This document shows, piece by piece, positions 57,165-64,000 of a stretch of 64,000 bases of DNA (position 1 is its first letter; every line of letters begins with the position of its first letter). A program made the position numbers and the translations under genes. Source of the DNA: Streptomyces griseoruber (GTDB lineage: Bacteria; Actinomycetota; Actinomycetes; Streptomycetales; Streptomycetaceae); contig NZ_KQ948764.1 in assembly GCF_001514205.1 (NCBI RefSeq), positions 381,882-445,881 on the forward strand, given 5' to 3'. The notes beneath the pieces are model-generated. The model saw only the letters and a list, made by a program, of their open reading frames with translations. It made no database searches and had not been told where the DNA came from.

Positions 57165-59018
57165 ATGGACCTGACCCAGCTGTCCCACGACGACCGCCCC
57201 TTCGCCCTGCTGCGCCGCCGCACCCCGGGCCACGACGAGAACACCGTGGAGCTGCTGCTCGGCCCGGTCGCCACCTGCGACCGGCTGGCCGACCTCCCGG
57301 ACGAGGGCCTCGCGCTCGTCCCCTTCCGCCAGATCCGTGAGCGCGGCTTCGACGTCCGCGACGACGGCACCCCGCTCGCCGTCCTCACCCCCGAGGAGCG
57401 CCACGACATCCCGCTCGCCGAGGCGCTCGCCCAGCTCCCCACGCACGAGGTGCGGGTCGAGGGCGGGGGCTTCGACGTCACCGACGAGGAGTACTCCGGG
57501 ATCGTCGGGCGGGTGCTGCGGGAGGAGATCGGGCGCGGCGAGGGCGCGAACTTCGTGATCCGGCGGACGTACGAGGGGGAGATCGCCGGATTCGGCAGGG
57601 CGGACGCCCTCGCGCTGTTCCGGCGGCTGCTGGAGGGCGAGCGGGGCGCGTACTGGACGTTCGTCGTGCACACCGGGGACCGCACGCTGGTCGGCGCGAG
57701 CCCGGAGGTGCATGTGCGGATGTCCGGCGGGACGGTCGTGATGAACCCGATCAGCGGGACGTACCGCTATCCGGCGGAGGGCCCGACCCCGGAGCGGCTG
57801 CTCGCCTTCCTCGCCGACGACAAGGAGATCGAGGAGCTGTCGATGGTGGTCGACGAGGAGCTCAAGATGATGTGCACCGTCGGTGACATGGGCGGGGTGG
57901 TCGTGGGGCCCCGGCTGAAGGAGATGGCGCATCTCGCGCACACCGAGTACGAGCTGCGCGGGAAGTCCTCGCTGGACGCGCGGGAGGTGCTGAAGGAGAC
58001 CATGTTCGCGGCGACGGTCACCGGGTCGCCGGTGCAGAACGCGTGCCGGGTCATCGAGCGGCACGAGCCGGGTGGGCGCGGGTACTACGCCGGCGCCCTG
58101 GCACTGCTGGGCCGGGACTCCGGCGGGGCGCAGACCCTCGACTCCCCCATCCTCATCCGGACCGCCGACATCGACGCGGCCGGACGGCTGCGGGTGCCGG
58201 TCGGCGCCACGCTCGTACGGGGGTCGGACCCGGCGGGCGAGGTCGCCGAGACGCATGCCAAGGCGGCGGGGGTGCTGGCGGCGCTCGGCGTCCGGCCGGG
58301 CCGGCCCCCGGAGGAGCACACGCGTCCCCGGCTCGCGGACGACCCCCGGGTGCGGGCCGCGCTGGACGGGCGGCGCTCGTCGCTGGCGCCGTTCTGGCTG
58401 CGGATGCAGGAGCGGACGCAGGACCTCACCGGTCATGCCCTGGTCGTCGACGGGGAGGACACGTTCACGGCGATGCTCGCGCACGTGCTGCGCTCCGGCG
58501 GCCTGGAGGTGTCCGTCCGGCGCTACGACGAGCCCGGGCTGCGCGAGAGGGTGCTGGCGCACGAGGGGCCGGTGGTGCTGGGCCCCGGTCCCGGTGACCC
58601 GGCCGATCCAAACGACCCGAAGATGCGCTTCCTGCGGGAGCTGACCGCGCGGGTGCTGCGGGAGCACCGGCACGGGGTGCTCGGCGTCTGCCTCGGACAC
58701 GAGCTGATCGCGGCCGAGCTGGGCCTGGACATCGTGGGCAAGGAGGTCCCGTACCAGGGGGCGCAGACAAGGATCGAGCTGTTCGGGCGGACGGAGACGG
58801 TCGGCTTCTACAACAGCTTCGTGGCGCGGTGCGACGACCGGACCGCACAGGAGCTGGCAGCACACGGCGTCGAGGTGAGCCGGGCCGCGAACGGCGAGGT
58901 GCACGCCGTACGAGGGCCCGGGTTCGCCGGGGTGCAGTTCCACCCGGAGTCGGTGCTGACGTTGAACGGGGCCGCTGTCGTGCGGGAGTTGATGGGGGCG
59001 CTGCGGCCGGTCGGCTGA
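57165..59018 (+). CDS. trpEG: Fused anthranilate synthase (TrpE-TrpG; PhzE-like architecture)
   Basis: A protein of 617 residues with an N-terminal chorismate-binding domain (about 1-400; NPISGTYRYPA, HLAHTEYELRG, TVTGSPVQNACRVIE) and a C-terminal glutamine amidotransferase domain with the nucleophile Cys in GVCLGHE and HPES at the end. Single-chain E-G fusions of this size also occur as PhzE in phenazine pathways, but no other phz genes are here, and the Trp attenuator upstream argues for tryptophan synthesis. The ATG has AGAGG 4-5 nt upstream. Confidence 0.93.
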   Translation: MDLTQLSHDDRPFALLRRRTPGHDENTVELLLGPVATCDRLADLPDEGLALVPFRQIRERGFDVRDDGTPLAVLTPEERHDIPLAEALAQLPTHEVRVEGGGFDVTDEEYSGIVGRVLREEIGRGEGANFVIRRTYEGEIAGFGRADALALFRRLLEGERGAYWTFVVHTGDRTLVGASPEVHVRMSGGTVVMNPISGTYRYPAEGPTPERLLAFLADDKEIEELSMVVDEELKMMCTVGDMGGVVVGPRLKEMAHLAHTEYELRGKSSLDAREVLKETMFAATVTGSPVQNACRVIERHEPGGRGYYAGALALLGRDSGGAQTLDSPILIRTADIDAAGRLRVPVGATLVRGSDPAGEVAETHAKAAGVLAALGVRPGRPPEEHTRPRLADDPRVRAALDGRRSSLAPFWLRMQERTQDLTGHALVVDGEDTFTAMLAHVLRSGGLEVSVRRYDEPGLRERVLAHEGPVVLGPGPGDPADPNDPKMRFLRELTARVLREHRHGVLGVCLGHELIAAELGLDIVGKEVPYQGAQTRIELFGRTETVGFYNSFVARCDDRTAQELAAHGVEVSRAANGEVHAVRGPGFAGVQFHPESVLTLNGAAVVRELMGALRPVG

Positions 59019-59455
59019 CCCGGGAACACGCCCACCTCGCCGGACAGCCCCGGGTCCACCGGCTTCAGCCGGGCCGTCGCCTCGGCGAGCGGGAAGCGGA
59101 CGACGTCGGTGCCGCGCGGGGCGACCATCGTGCCGAGGTCGCCCCCGTGGGGGAGGGTGGCGAGCCGTCCTCGAGGACCGGACCGCCGTCCCTGGAGGTC
59201 ACCCGGGCGCACACCTGCCCGACGTCGAAGGGCTGCTCGGGGATGAGGAGGACGTGGGCGCCGCCGGCCAGGCCCGAGGGGAGGGCGATCCAGCCCGCTT
59301 GACGGCCCATCACCTCGACGACCCGGACCCGGCGGTGGTGTGCGGCCGGTCGATGGCCTCGGTGAGTGCGGCGGCGACACCGAGCCTTGATCCGGCGGAT
59401 GCCGTCCTCCTCCTTCAGCGGGTTCGTGCGGGAGGAGCCGGGGACGGTGCCGACG
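59019..59455 (-). pseudogene. Relic of an ATP-dependent 6-phosphofructokinase (pfkA)
   Basis: On the minus strand, PfkA-like fragments appear in order but in different frames: GSSRTNPLKEED near 59440, LGVAAALTEAIDRPHTT near 59350, VVEVMGRQAGWIAL and LLIPEQPFDVGQVCARVTSR near 59200-59320, and TMVAPRGTDVVRF to GEVGVFPG near 59020-59140. Internal segments and the N-terminal 60 or so residues (including the ATP site) are missing, so several deletions and frameshifts have occurred. From memory, S. coelicolor has a phosphofructokinase gene at the equivalent place. Confidence 0.85.
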
Positions 59456-59522
59456 CGCAGGGAAGAAGTCCCTTCGCCGAGAGGCGGCGGCTGCCTGACG
59501 AGGAGTCAGTGTCCTGCGGGGC

Positions 59523-60185
59523 TCACTCGTCGTCGAGACCCCGCTCGATCGCGTACCGGACCAGCTCCACCCGGTTGTGCAGCTGGAGCTTGCCGAGGGT
59601 GTTCTGGACGTGGTTCTGGACCGTGCGGTGGGAGATGACGAGGCGTTCGGCGATCTGCTTGTAGCTGAGCCCCTTGGCGACCAGCCGCAGCACCTCGGTC
59701 TCCCGGTCCGTCAGCCGCGGCGCGTCGGGCTCGTCCGGGCCGGAGGCGGGGCCGGGGTCGGAGGCCAGCCGGCGGTACTCGCCGAGGACCAGTCCGGCGA
59801 GACCGGGCGTGAACACCGGGTCGCCGACGGCGGTACGGCGCACCGCGTCCAGCAGTTCCTCGGTGGACGCCGACTTCAGCAGATAGCCGGTCGCACCGGA
59901 CTTGACCGCCTCCAGGACGTCGGCGTGCTCACCGCTCGCGGAGAGCACCAGGACCCGCAGCGCGGGGTTCGCGGCGACGACCTCCTTGCACACCTGGACA
60001 CCGGGCTTGGCCGGCAGGTTGAGGTCCAGGACGAGCACGTCCGGCACGGCCGCCTTGGCGCGGCGCACCGCCTGCTCGCCGTCGCCCGCGGTGGCGACCA
60101 CGTCGAAGCCGGACTCGGCGAGGTCCCGGGCGACCGCGTCGCGCCACATCGGATGGTCGTCGACCACCATGACCTTGATGCTCAT
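59523..60185 (-). CDS. macR: NarL/LuxR-type response regulator (MacR orthologue)
   Basis: A 220-residue response regulator. The receiver domain (residues 1-120) has the phospho-acceptor Asp in VLVLDLNLPAKPG. The C-terminal LuxR helix-turn-helix reads LTDRETEVLRLVAKGLSYKQ, then VISHRTVQNHVQNTLGKL. It is translationally coupled to the sensor kinase gene (ATGA overlap). By synteny it matches MacR of the MacRS system, linked to aerial growth and antibiotic control in S. coelicolor. Confidence 0.92.
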   Translation of the reverse strand: MSIKVMVVDDHPMWRDAVARDLAESGFDVVATAGDGEQAVRRAKAAVPDVLVLDLNLPAKPGVQVCKEVVAANPALRVLVLSASGEHADVLEAVKSGATGYLLKSASTEELLDAVRRTAVGDPVFTPGLAGLVLGEYRRLASDPGPASGPDEPDAPRLTDRETEVLRLVAKGLSYKQIAERLVISHRTVQNHVQNTLGKLQLHNRVELVRYAIERGLDDE

Positions 60186-61408
60186 CGCGCGCTGTCCTTC
60201 CCCGCCACGGCCTTCGGCACGGTCAACTCCACTTCGGTGCCCTGTCCGGGCGTCGAGATCAGTTCGGCACGGCCGCCGAGGTCGCGCAGCCGGCCCCGGA
60301 TCGACTGGGCGACCCCGAGCCGCCCCTCGCCCTCGGCCTGGGCGAGCCGCCCCTCCGGGATGCCCGGCCCGTCGTCCCGCACGGTGACGATCACCTCGCC
60401 GGCTTCGTCCTCGACCAGGATCCAGGCACGGGCCTCCTCGCCCGCGTGCCGGCGTACGTTGTCCAGGGCGGCGCCCACCGCGGCGGCCAGTTCCCGGGCG
60501 GCGGCCGGCTCCAGCAGCACCGGCGCGCCCGGCTCCGCGAGAGCGACCTTCGCGGCGGCGTACGGCGCGAGCAGGGTGCGCAGATCGACCGGGCCGTCGC
60601 TCCCCTCCGGCTCCTCGGGCACCTCCACCAGGCGCACGACGGCGCCCTCGGCCAGGTCCTCCGACACCCGGGAGACCGGTACGAGCCCGCCGGAGACCAG
60701 GGTGCGCAGCGCGACCTCCTGCTCACCGGCCAGCCGGCCCAGCTCGGCCGCATCGCCGCCGAGGACCGTGCCGCGCCGCTGGACCATGGCCAGCACCTGG
60801 AGCACCCCGTCGTGGATGTCCCGGGCGAGCCGCTCCCGCTCCCTCGTCGCGGCCTCGATCTCCAGGGCGCGGGCGAGGGTGCGCTCGGAGGCGCGGGCGA
60901 CCTCGACGACGTACCCGATGGCAATGGAGGCGACCCAGACGAGGATCACGTTGTGGACGGTGTCGCGGGCCGGGTGGCCGCGCTCGATCAGGTTGGCGAC
61001 GGCGACGGGCGTGGAGGCGAACGCGGCCCAGCGCCAGCCGCCCTTGATGGCGAAGGCGAGGACCGAGCCGGCCGTCCATATCGAGGGCAGGGTGGGACCG
61101 CCGTCCTGGATGTGCTGCTCGCTGACGACGAGCGGGGTGAGGACGATGCCGGTGAGCGCGACGGCGAGGTCGACGGCGAGGAAACGCTTGGTGCAGGCCG
61201 CCGCGTTCTGCACCCGGGGCAGGGTGGCGAGCGTCCAGACGAACAGCACGGCGAAGTAGGCGATGGCGACGCCGGGACGGTCGTAGTCGTCGTAGGCGGT
61301 GGCGAACAGGCCGACCGCGTACAGCATCGTCAGGACCCGGTAGCCGGAGAGCGCGCGCCACAGCGGCAGCTCCACCGACATTCTCATGACTCTCTCGCGC
61401 CTGGCCAT
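60182..61408 (-). CDS. macS: Sensor histidine kinase (MacS orthologue)
   Basis: A 408-residue NarX-like kinase. Five or so hydrophobic segments (about residues 18-170) form the membrane sensor. The H-box is ERLARDIHDGVLQVLAMV and the ATP domain contains LDNVRRHAG, VTVRDDGPGI and a PGQGTEVELTVP end. It phosphorylates the response regulator encoded downstream. The first ATG gives MARRERVM; an ATG seven codons later is also possible and has GAGAG just before it. Confidence 0.9.
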   Translation of the reverse strand: MARRERVMRMSVELPLWRALSGYRVLTMLYAVGLFATAYDDYDRPGVAIAYFAVLFVWTLATLPRVQNAAACTKRFLAVDLAVALTGIVLTPLVVSEQHIQDGGPTLPSIWTAGSVLAFAIKGGWRWAAFASTPVAVANLIERGHPARDTVHNVILVWVASIAIGYVVEVARASERTLARALEIEAATRERERLARDIHDGVLQVLAMVQRRGTVLGGDAAELGRLAGEQEVALRTLVSGGLVPVSRVSEDLAEGAVVRLVEVPEEPEGSDGPVDLRTLLAPYAAAKVALAEPGAPVLLEPAAARELAAAVGAALDNVRRHAGEEARAWILVEDEAGEVIVTVRDDGPGIPEGRLAQAEGEGRLGVAQSIRGRLRDLGGRAELISTPGQGTEVELTVPKAVAGKDSAR

Positions 61409-61456
61409 CCGTCCAGTCCCCCCGCCCCCGGAGCGTCCCCTGCTGCTCTTGTTCCG

Positions 61457-62230
61457 CTACTGCTCTTGTTCCTTCTCGGCCTGGTCCTTCGCGGCCTGTG
61501 CGAGCGCCGCCCTCGCGGCCTTCTCCGCTTCCCTGCCGGCCTTGGCCGCCTCCGCGATCTGCCGCTTGGCGGCGGTCGCGTAGATGTCGACGTACTCCTG
61601 GCCGGAGAGCTTCATGATCTCGTACATCACCTCGTCCGTCAGTGCCCGCAGCACGAAACGGTCGTGGTCCATGCCCTCGTAGCGGCTGAAGTCCAGCGGC
61701 TCGCCGATCCGGATGCCGGGCCGCATCACCTTGGGCATCACCTTGCCCGGCGGCTGGATCTTCTCCGTGTCGATCATGGCGACGGGGATGACGGGCGCGC
61801 CGGTGGCGAGCGCCACGCGCGCGAGGCCGCCCGGCTTGCCGCGGTAGAGGCGGCCGTCGGGCGAGCGGGTGCCCTCGGGGTAGATCCCGAACAGCTCACC
61901 GCGCTCCAGCACGTCTATGCCGCTCCTGATCGCGGCCTCCCCCGCGCCGCGCGCGCCGGAGCGGTCCACCGGGAGCTGGCCGACGCCCTTGAAGAAGGCG
62001 GCCGTGAGCCTGCCCTTGAGGCCGGGCGTGGTGAAGTACTCGGCCTTCGCGATGAACGTGACCTTGCGGTCCAGGACCGCGGGCAGGAAGAACGAGTCCG
62101 AGAAGGACAGGTGGTTGCTCGCCAGGATCGCGGGGCCCTCGGCGGGAATGTTCTCGAGGCCTTCCACCCAGGGCCTGAAGGTGACCTTCAGCGGTCCCCC
62201 GATAGCGACCTTCATCGCGCCGTACAACAA
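61457..62230 (-). CDS. 1-acyl-sn-glycerol-3-phosphate acyltransferase (PlsC-like)
   Basis: A 257-residue acyltransferase of phospholipid synthesis. The catalytic HxxxxD-like motif appears as ASNHLSFSDSFFLP, the substrate-binding motif as FGIYPEGTRSPDG, with VPVDRSG-like LPVDRSGA between. The C-terminal 40 residues are Ala/Lys/Glu-rich and helical. TTG is taken as start because AGGAGG lies 7 nt upstream; an ATG five codons later (MKVAIGG) is the alternative. Membrane-associated. Confidence 0.9.
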   Translation of the reverse strand: MLYGAMKVAIGGPLKVTFRPWVEGLENIPAEGPAILASNHLSFSDSFFLPAVLDRKVTFIAKAEYFTTPGLKGRLTAAFFKGVGQLPVDRSGARGAGEAAIRSGIDVLERGELFGIYPEGTRSPDGRLYRGKPGGLARVALATGAPVIPVAMIDTEKIQPPGKVMPKVMRPGIRIGEPLDFSRYEGMDHDRFVLRALTDEVMYEIMKLSGQEYVDIYATAAKRQIAEAAKAGREAEKAARAALAQAAKDQAEKEQEQ

Positions 62231-62373
62231 CCCAGTGCCTCCTGTATGTGTCCTCAGACCTTAACCCGGGGCAGCGGCAAAGGCTCCGACGGCCCTGGTC
62301 GGTGTCAGTGGGGTCGCGTACCGTGAACCTCACGTCCCTCTCATGAAGAACAGACGAAGACAGGAGACCGAAG

Positions 62374-63153
62374 GTGCCGGTCCTTCCTGGAGCCGAGCCG
62401 TACCGCCATGAGGGCGGGGAGGTCGGGGTCCTCCTCTGCCACGGCTTCACCGGTTCCCCGCAGTCCTTGCGCCCCTGGGCCCGGTATCTGGCCGATCGGG
62501 GTCTCACCGTGTCGGTGCCCCTGCTGCCGGGGCACGGCACCCGCTGGGAGGACATGGCCCTCACCGGCGGCCCCGACTGGTACGCGGAGGTGGACCGCGA
62601 ACTGCGCGCCCTGCGCGAGCGGTGCTCCCGGGTGTTCGTGGCCGGACTGTCCATGGGCGGCGCGCTGGCGCTGCGGCTGGCCGCCAAGCACGGCGCGGGC
62701 ATCGAGGGCCTGATCGTGGTCAACCCGGCGAACAAGGTGCACGGGCTGTCGGCGTACGCCCTCCCGGTGGCCCACCACTTCGTGCGGTCCACGAAGGGGA
62801 TCGCGAGCGACATCGCGAAGGAGGGGATCGTCGAGACCGGGTACGACCGGGTGCCGCTGCGCGCGGCGCACTCCCTGCGGATCCTGCTGCGGCAGATCGA
62901 CGGGGAGCTTCCGCAGGTCACGCAGCCGCTGCTGCTGTTGCACAGCGTCCAGGACCATGTCGTCCCGGCGGCCGACTCGGCCCGGGTCCTGAGCCGGGTC
63001 TCGTCCACGGACGTGACCGAGATCCTGCTGGAACAGAGCTACCACGTGGCAACGTTGGACCACGACGCGGACCGGATCTTCGAGGAGAGCTACGCGTTCA
63101 TCGCCCGGATCGCGCCCAGTGTCGGCAAGGAAGGGACGGCCGTAGGTGGCTGA
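62374..63153 (+). CDS. Alpha/beta hydrolase, carboxylesterase/monoacylglycerol lipase type
   Basis: A 259-residue alpha/beta hydrolase resembling Est30-type carboxylesterases. The oxyanion region is LLCHGFTGSPQSLRPWA, the nucleophile Ser lies in VAGLSMGGALAL (GLSMGG), the acidic residue is in SVQDHVVPA and the His is in QSYHVATLDHD. A GTG start follows an AGGAGACC sequence. It overlaps the next gene by 8 bp. Confidence 0.92.
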   Translation: MPVLPGAEPYRHEGGEVGVLLCHGFTGSPQSLRPWARYLADRGLTVSVPLLPGHGTRWEDMALTGGPDWYAEVDRELRALRERCSRVFVAGLSMGGALALRLAAKHGAGIEGLIVVNPANKVHGLSAYALPVAHHFVRSTKGIASDIAKEGIVETGYDRVPLRAAHSLRILLRQIDGELPQVTQPLLLLHSVQDHVVPAADSARVLSRVSSTDVTEILLEQSYHVATLDHDADRIFEESYAFIARIAPSVGKEGTAVGG

Positions 63154-63772
63154 GCACGACTCCGACCGCGAGGACCGGGAGAACCGGGACGAGCGGGAGG
63201 GCCTGGACGGCCAGGATGCCCGTCGGGGCCGGGAGCCGGAGGAGCAGAACGTGCCCTTCGACGAGGACGCCGCGTGGGCGGCGATCGTCGCGGGGTACGG
63301 GGACGAACCACCGGACCCGCCGGGGGCCAAGCCGTTCAAGTCGATCGAGGACCTGGCACTGCTGGAGACCCGGACGAACGACGACGAACCCCGTGACTCC
63401 GGGGACGAACAGGAGCCGAAACCGGCCAAGCCGCTCGGCAGCTCCGTCTCGTTCGCGCCCGGGGTCGGCCCGCGCGACTACAGCGCGCCGGAGCCGGCCG
63501 AGGAGGACTTCGACGAGGAGGACGAGGGGCACTTCGTGCCGCCGGAGCCGCCGCCGCTGCCGGCCGCCGACACCACGGCCAAGTTCGCCTGGCTCGGGGT
63601 GATCGGCGGACCGCTGCTGCTGTTGCTGGCGGTGCTGCTGGGCTGGGACATGACGTGGTGGCTGACGACGGTCTGCGTCGGCGGCTTCCTCGGCGGCTTC
63701 GCCACGCTGGTGGTGCGGATGCGGTCGGACGACGAGGACGACGGGGATCCCGGGCGGGGAGCCGTGGTCTAG
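63146..63772 (+). CDS. Acidic protein with two C-terminal membrane helices, unknown function
   Basis: A 208-residue protein. The first 135 residues are hydrophilic and very acidic (Asp/Glu/Pro-rich, for example EEDFDEEDEGHF). Two membrane helices follow (about residues 146-166 and 170-190), then a short acidic tail. The pattern NVPFDEDAAWAAIVAGYG is found in conserved Streptomyces hypotheticals. GTG start within the end of the esterase gene, so translationally coupled. Confidence 0.8.
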   Translation: MAEHDSDREDRENRDEREGLDGQDARRGREPEEQNVPFDEDAAWAAIVAGYGDEPPDPPGAKPFKSIEDLALLETRTNDDEPRDSGDEQEPKPAKPLGSSVSFAPGVGPRDYSAPEPAEEDFDEEDEGHFVPPEPPPLPAADTTAKFAWLGVIGGPLLLLLAVLLGWDMTWWLTTVCVGGFLGGFATLVVRMRSDDEDDGDPGRGAVV

Positions 63773-63784
63773 CTTTCTCCTTCT

Positions 63785-63953
63785 CTAGTGCCGCGGCAGG
63801 CAACGTTCGCCCCGTCGCGACGCCCGGCACGCACTCTCGCCGCACCGGCCGAAAGCCCAAGTACGTCCAGTACGAGGACTTCCGGCCGACACGCCGAGAG
63901 CACGCACCGGACGCCGCTCCTTGACGGGCAAACGTTGCCTGCCGCGGCACTAG
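63785..63953. mobile_element. MITE-like element with 23-bp perfect terminal inverted repeats
   Basis: 63785-63807 and 63931-63953 are exact inverse copies (outer part CTAGTGCCGCGG), and similarity extends about 8 bp further inward with one mismatch and one indel. The interior (about 120 bp) has no transposase gene. The ends read TA just outside GTGCCGCGG, as with TA target duplication by IS630/Tc1-type elements. It sits 12 bp after the acidic membrane protein stop and touches the next gene. Confidence 0.75.
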
Positions 63954-64000
63954 TTCGCGGGGATTCTGAGGGCGGCCAGGACCGGGAGATGGTCCGTGGC
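63950..64000 (-). CDS. Endonuclease/exonuclease/phosphatase family protein (C-terminal end only)
   Basis: The last 16 codons of a minus-strand gene, reading ATDHLPVLAALRIPAN then stop. The DH followed by LPV is the C-terminal active-site motif (SDHxP) of endonuclease/exonuclease/phosphatase enzymes. The rest lies beyond the right edge. Its stop codon TAG lies within the terminal repeat of the MITE-like element. Confidence 0.7.
   Translation of the reverse strand, partial: ATDHLPVLAALRIPAN

Noticed and set aside
57165..59018. A phenazine gene cluster marked by a PhzE-like enzyme
   Set aside because: No other phz genes are present, and a Trp attenuator precedes the gene, pointing to tryptophan synthesis.

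Overview
The window is chromosomal DNA of a Streptomyces (or very close relative). The G+C content is very high, GTG starts are common, and the division and cell-wall (dcw) cluster has the streptomycete layout: rsmH-ftsL-ftsI-murE-murF-mraY-murD-ftsW-murG-ftsQ-ftsZ-pgeF-yggS-sepF-yggT-divIVA. It is followed by ileS (opposite strand), a DksA-like gene, lspA and a pseudouridine synthase. From memory, gene content and order match the Streptomyces coelicolor SCO2070s to SCO2120s region; this was not computed.

Layout. 1-5.3 kb: end of a dienelactone hydrolase gene, an MscS-type channel, an SDR oxidoreductase, a Na+/H+ antiporter, a GNAT acetyltransferase and an RluA-family synthase. 5.3-29 kb: lspA, the DksA-like gene, ileS behind a T-box leader, then the dcw cluster, all on the minus strand except ileS. 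29-35 kb: carbonic anhydrase and a MoxR/DUF58/transglutaminase operon. 35-41 kb: DUF3040, a methyltransferase, a HEPN protein and an ABC ATPase/YhgE/TetR operon with a palindromic operator. 41-50 kb: an FAD oxidoreductase, a Q/Y-rich membrane protein, metF, thiE, a Rv2175c-like regulator, a ferredoxin-reductase-type enzyme, and thiO-thiS-thiG behind a TPP riboswitch. 50-55.5 kb: a PASTA Ser/Thr kinase, endonuclease IV, a DUF4396 membrane protein behind a CsoR-like palindrome, a molybdopterin oxidoreductase, and convergent bfr/bfd. 55.5-64 kb: class II DAHP synthase divergent from a trp-attenuator-controlled anthranilate synthase fusion, a phosphofructokinase relic, the macR/macS two-component pair, an acyltransferase, an esterase, a small membrane protein, a MITE-like element and the tail of an endonuclease/exonuclease/phosphatase gene.

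How the genes work together. The dcw block makes lipid-linked peptidoglycan precursors (MurE, MurF, MraY, MurD, MurG), polymerises septal wall (FtsW, FtsI) and builds the Z-ring (FtsZ, SepF, FtsQ, FtsL). DivIVA directs polar growth, and many genes overlap by 1-4 bp, indicating translational coupling. Metabolic genes are controlled by RNA: a T-box (ileS), a TPP riboswitch (thiOSG) and a Trp-codon attenuator (trpEG). AroH and TrpEG are divergently arranged and catalyse the first steps of the shikimate and tryptophan pathways.

Most of the window is conserved core chromosome. The less ordinary signals are small: the putative MITE whose end supplies a neighbouring stop codon, the phosphofructokinase relic, a 12-bp tandem array between metF and thiE, the copper-type operator before DUF4396, the degenerate ABC ATPase with YhgE and TetR, and paired direct repeats before bfr. 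I did not find a clear, wholly new multi-gene system, CRISPR array, prophage, tRNA or rRNA.
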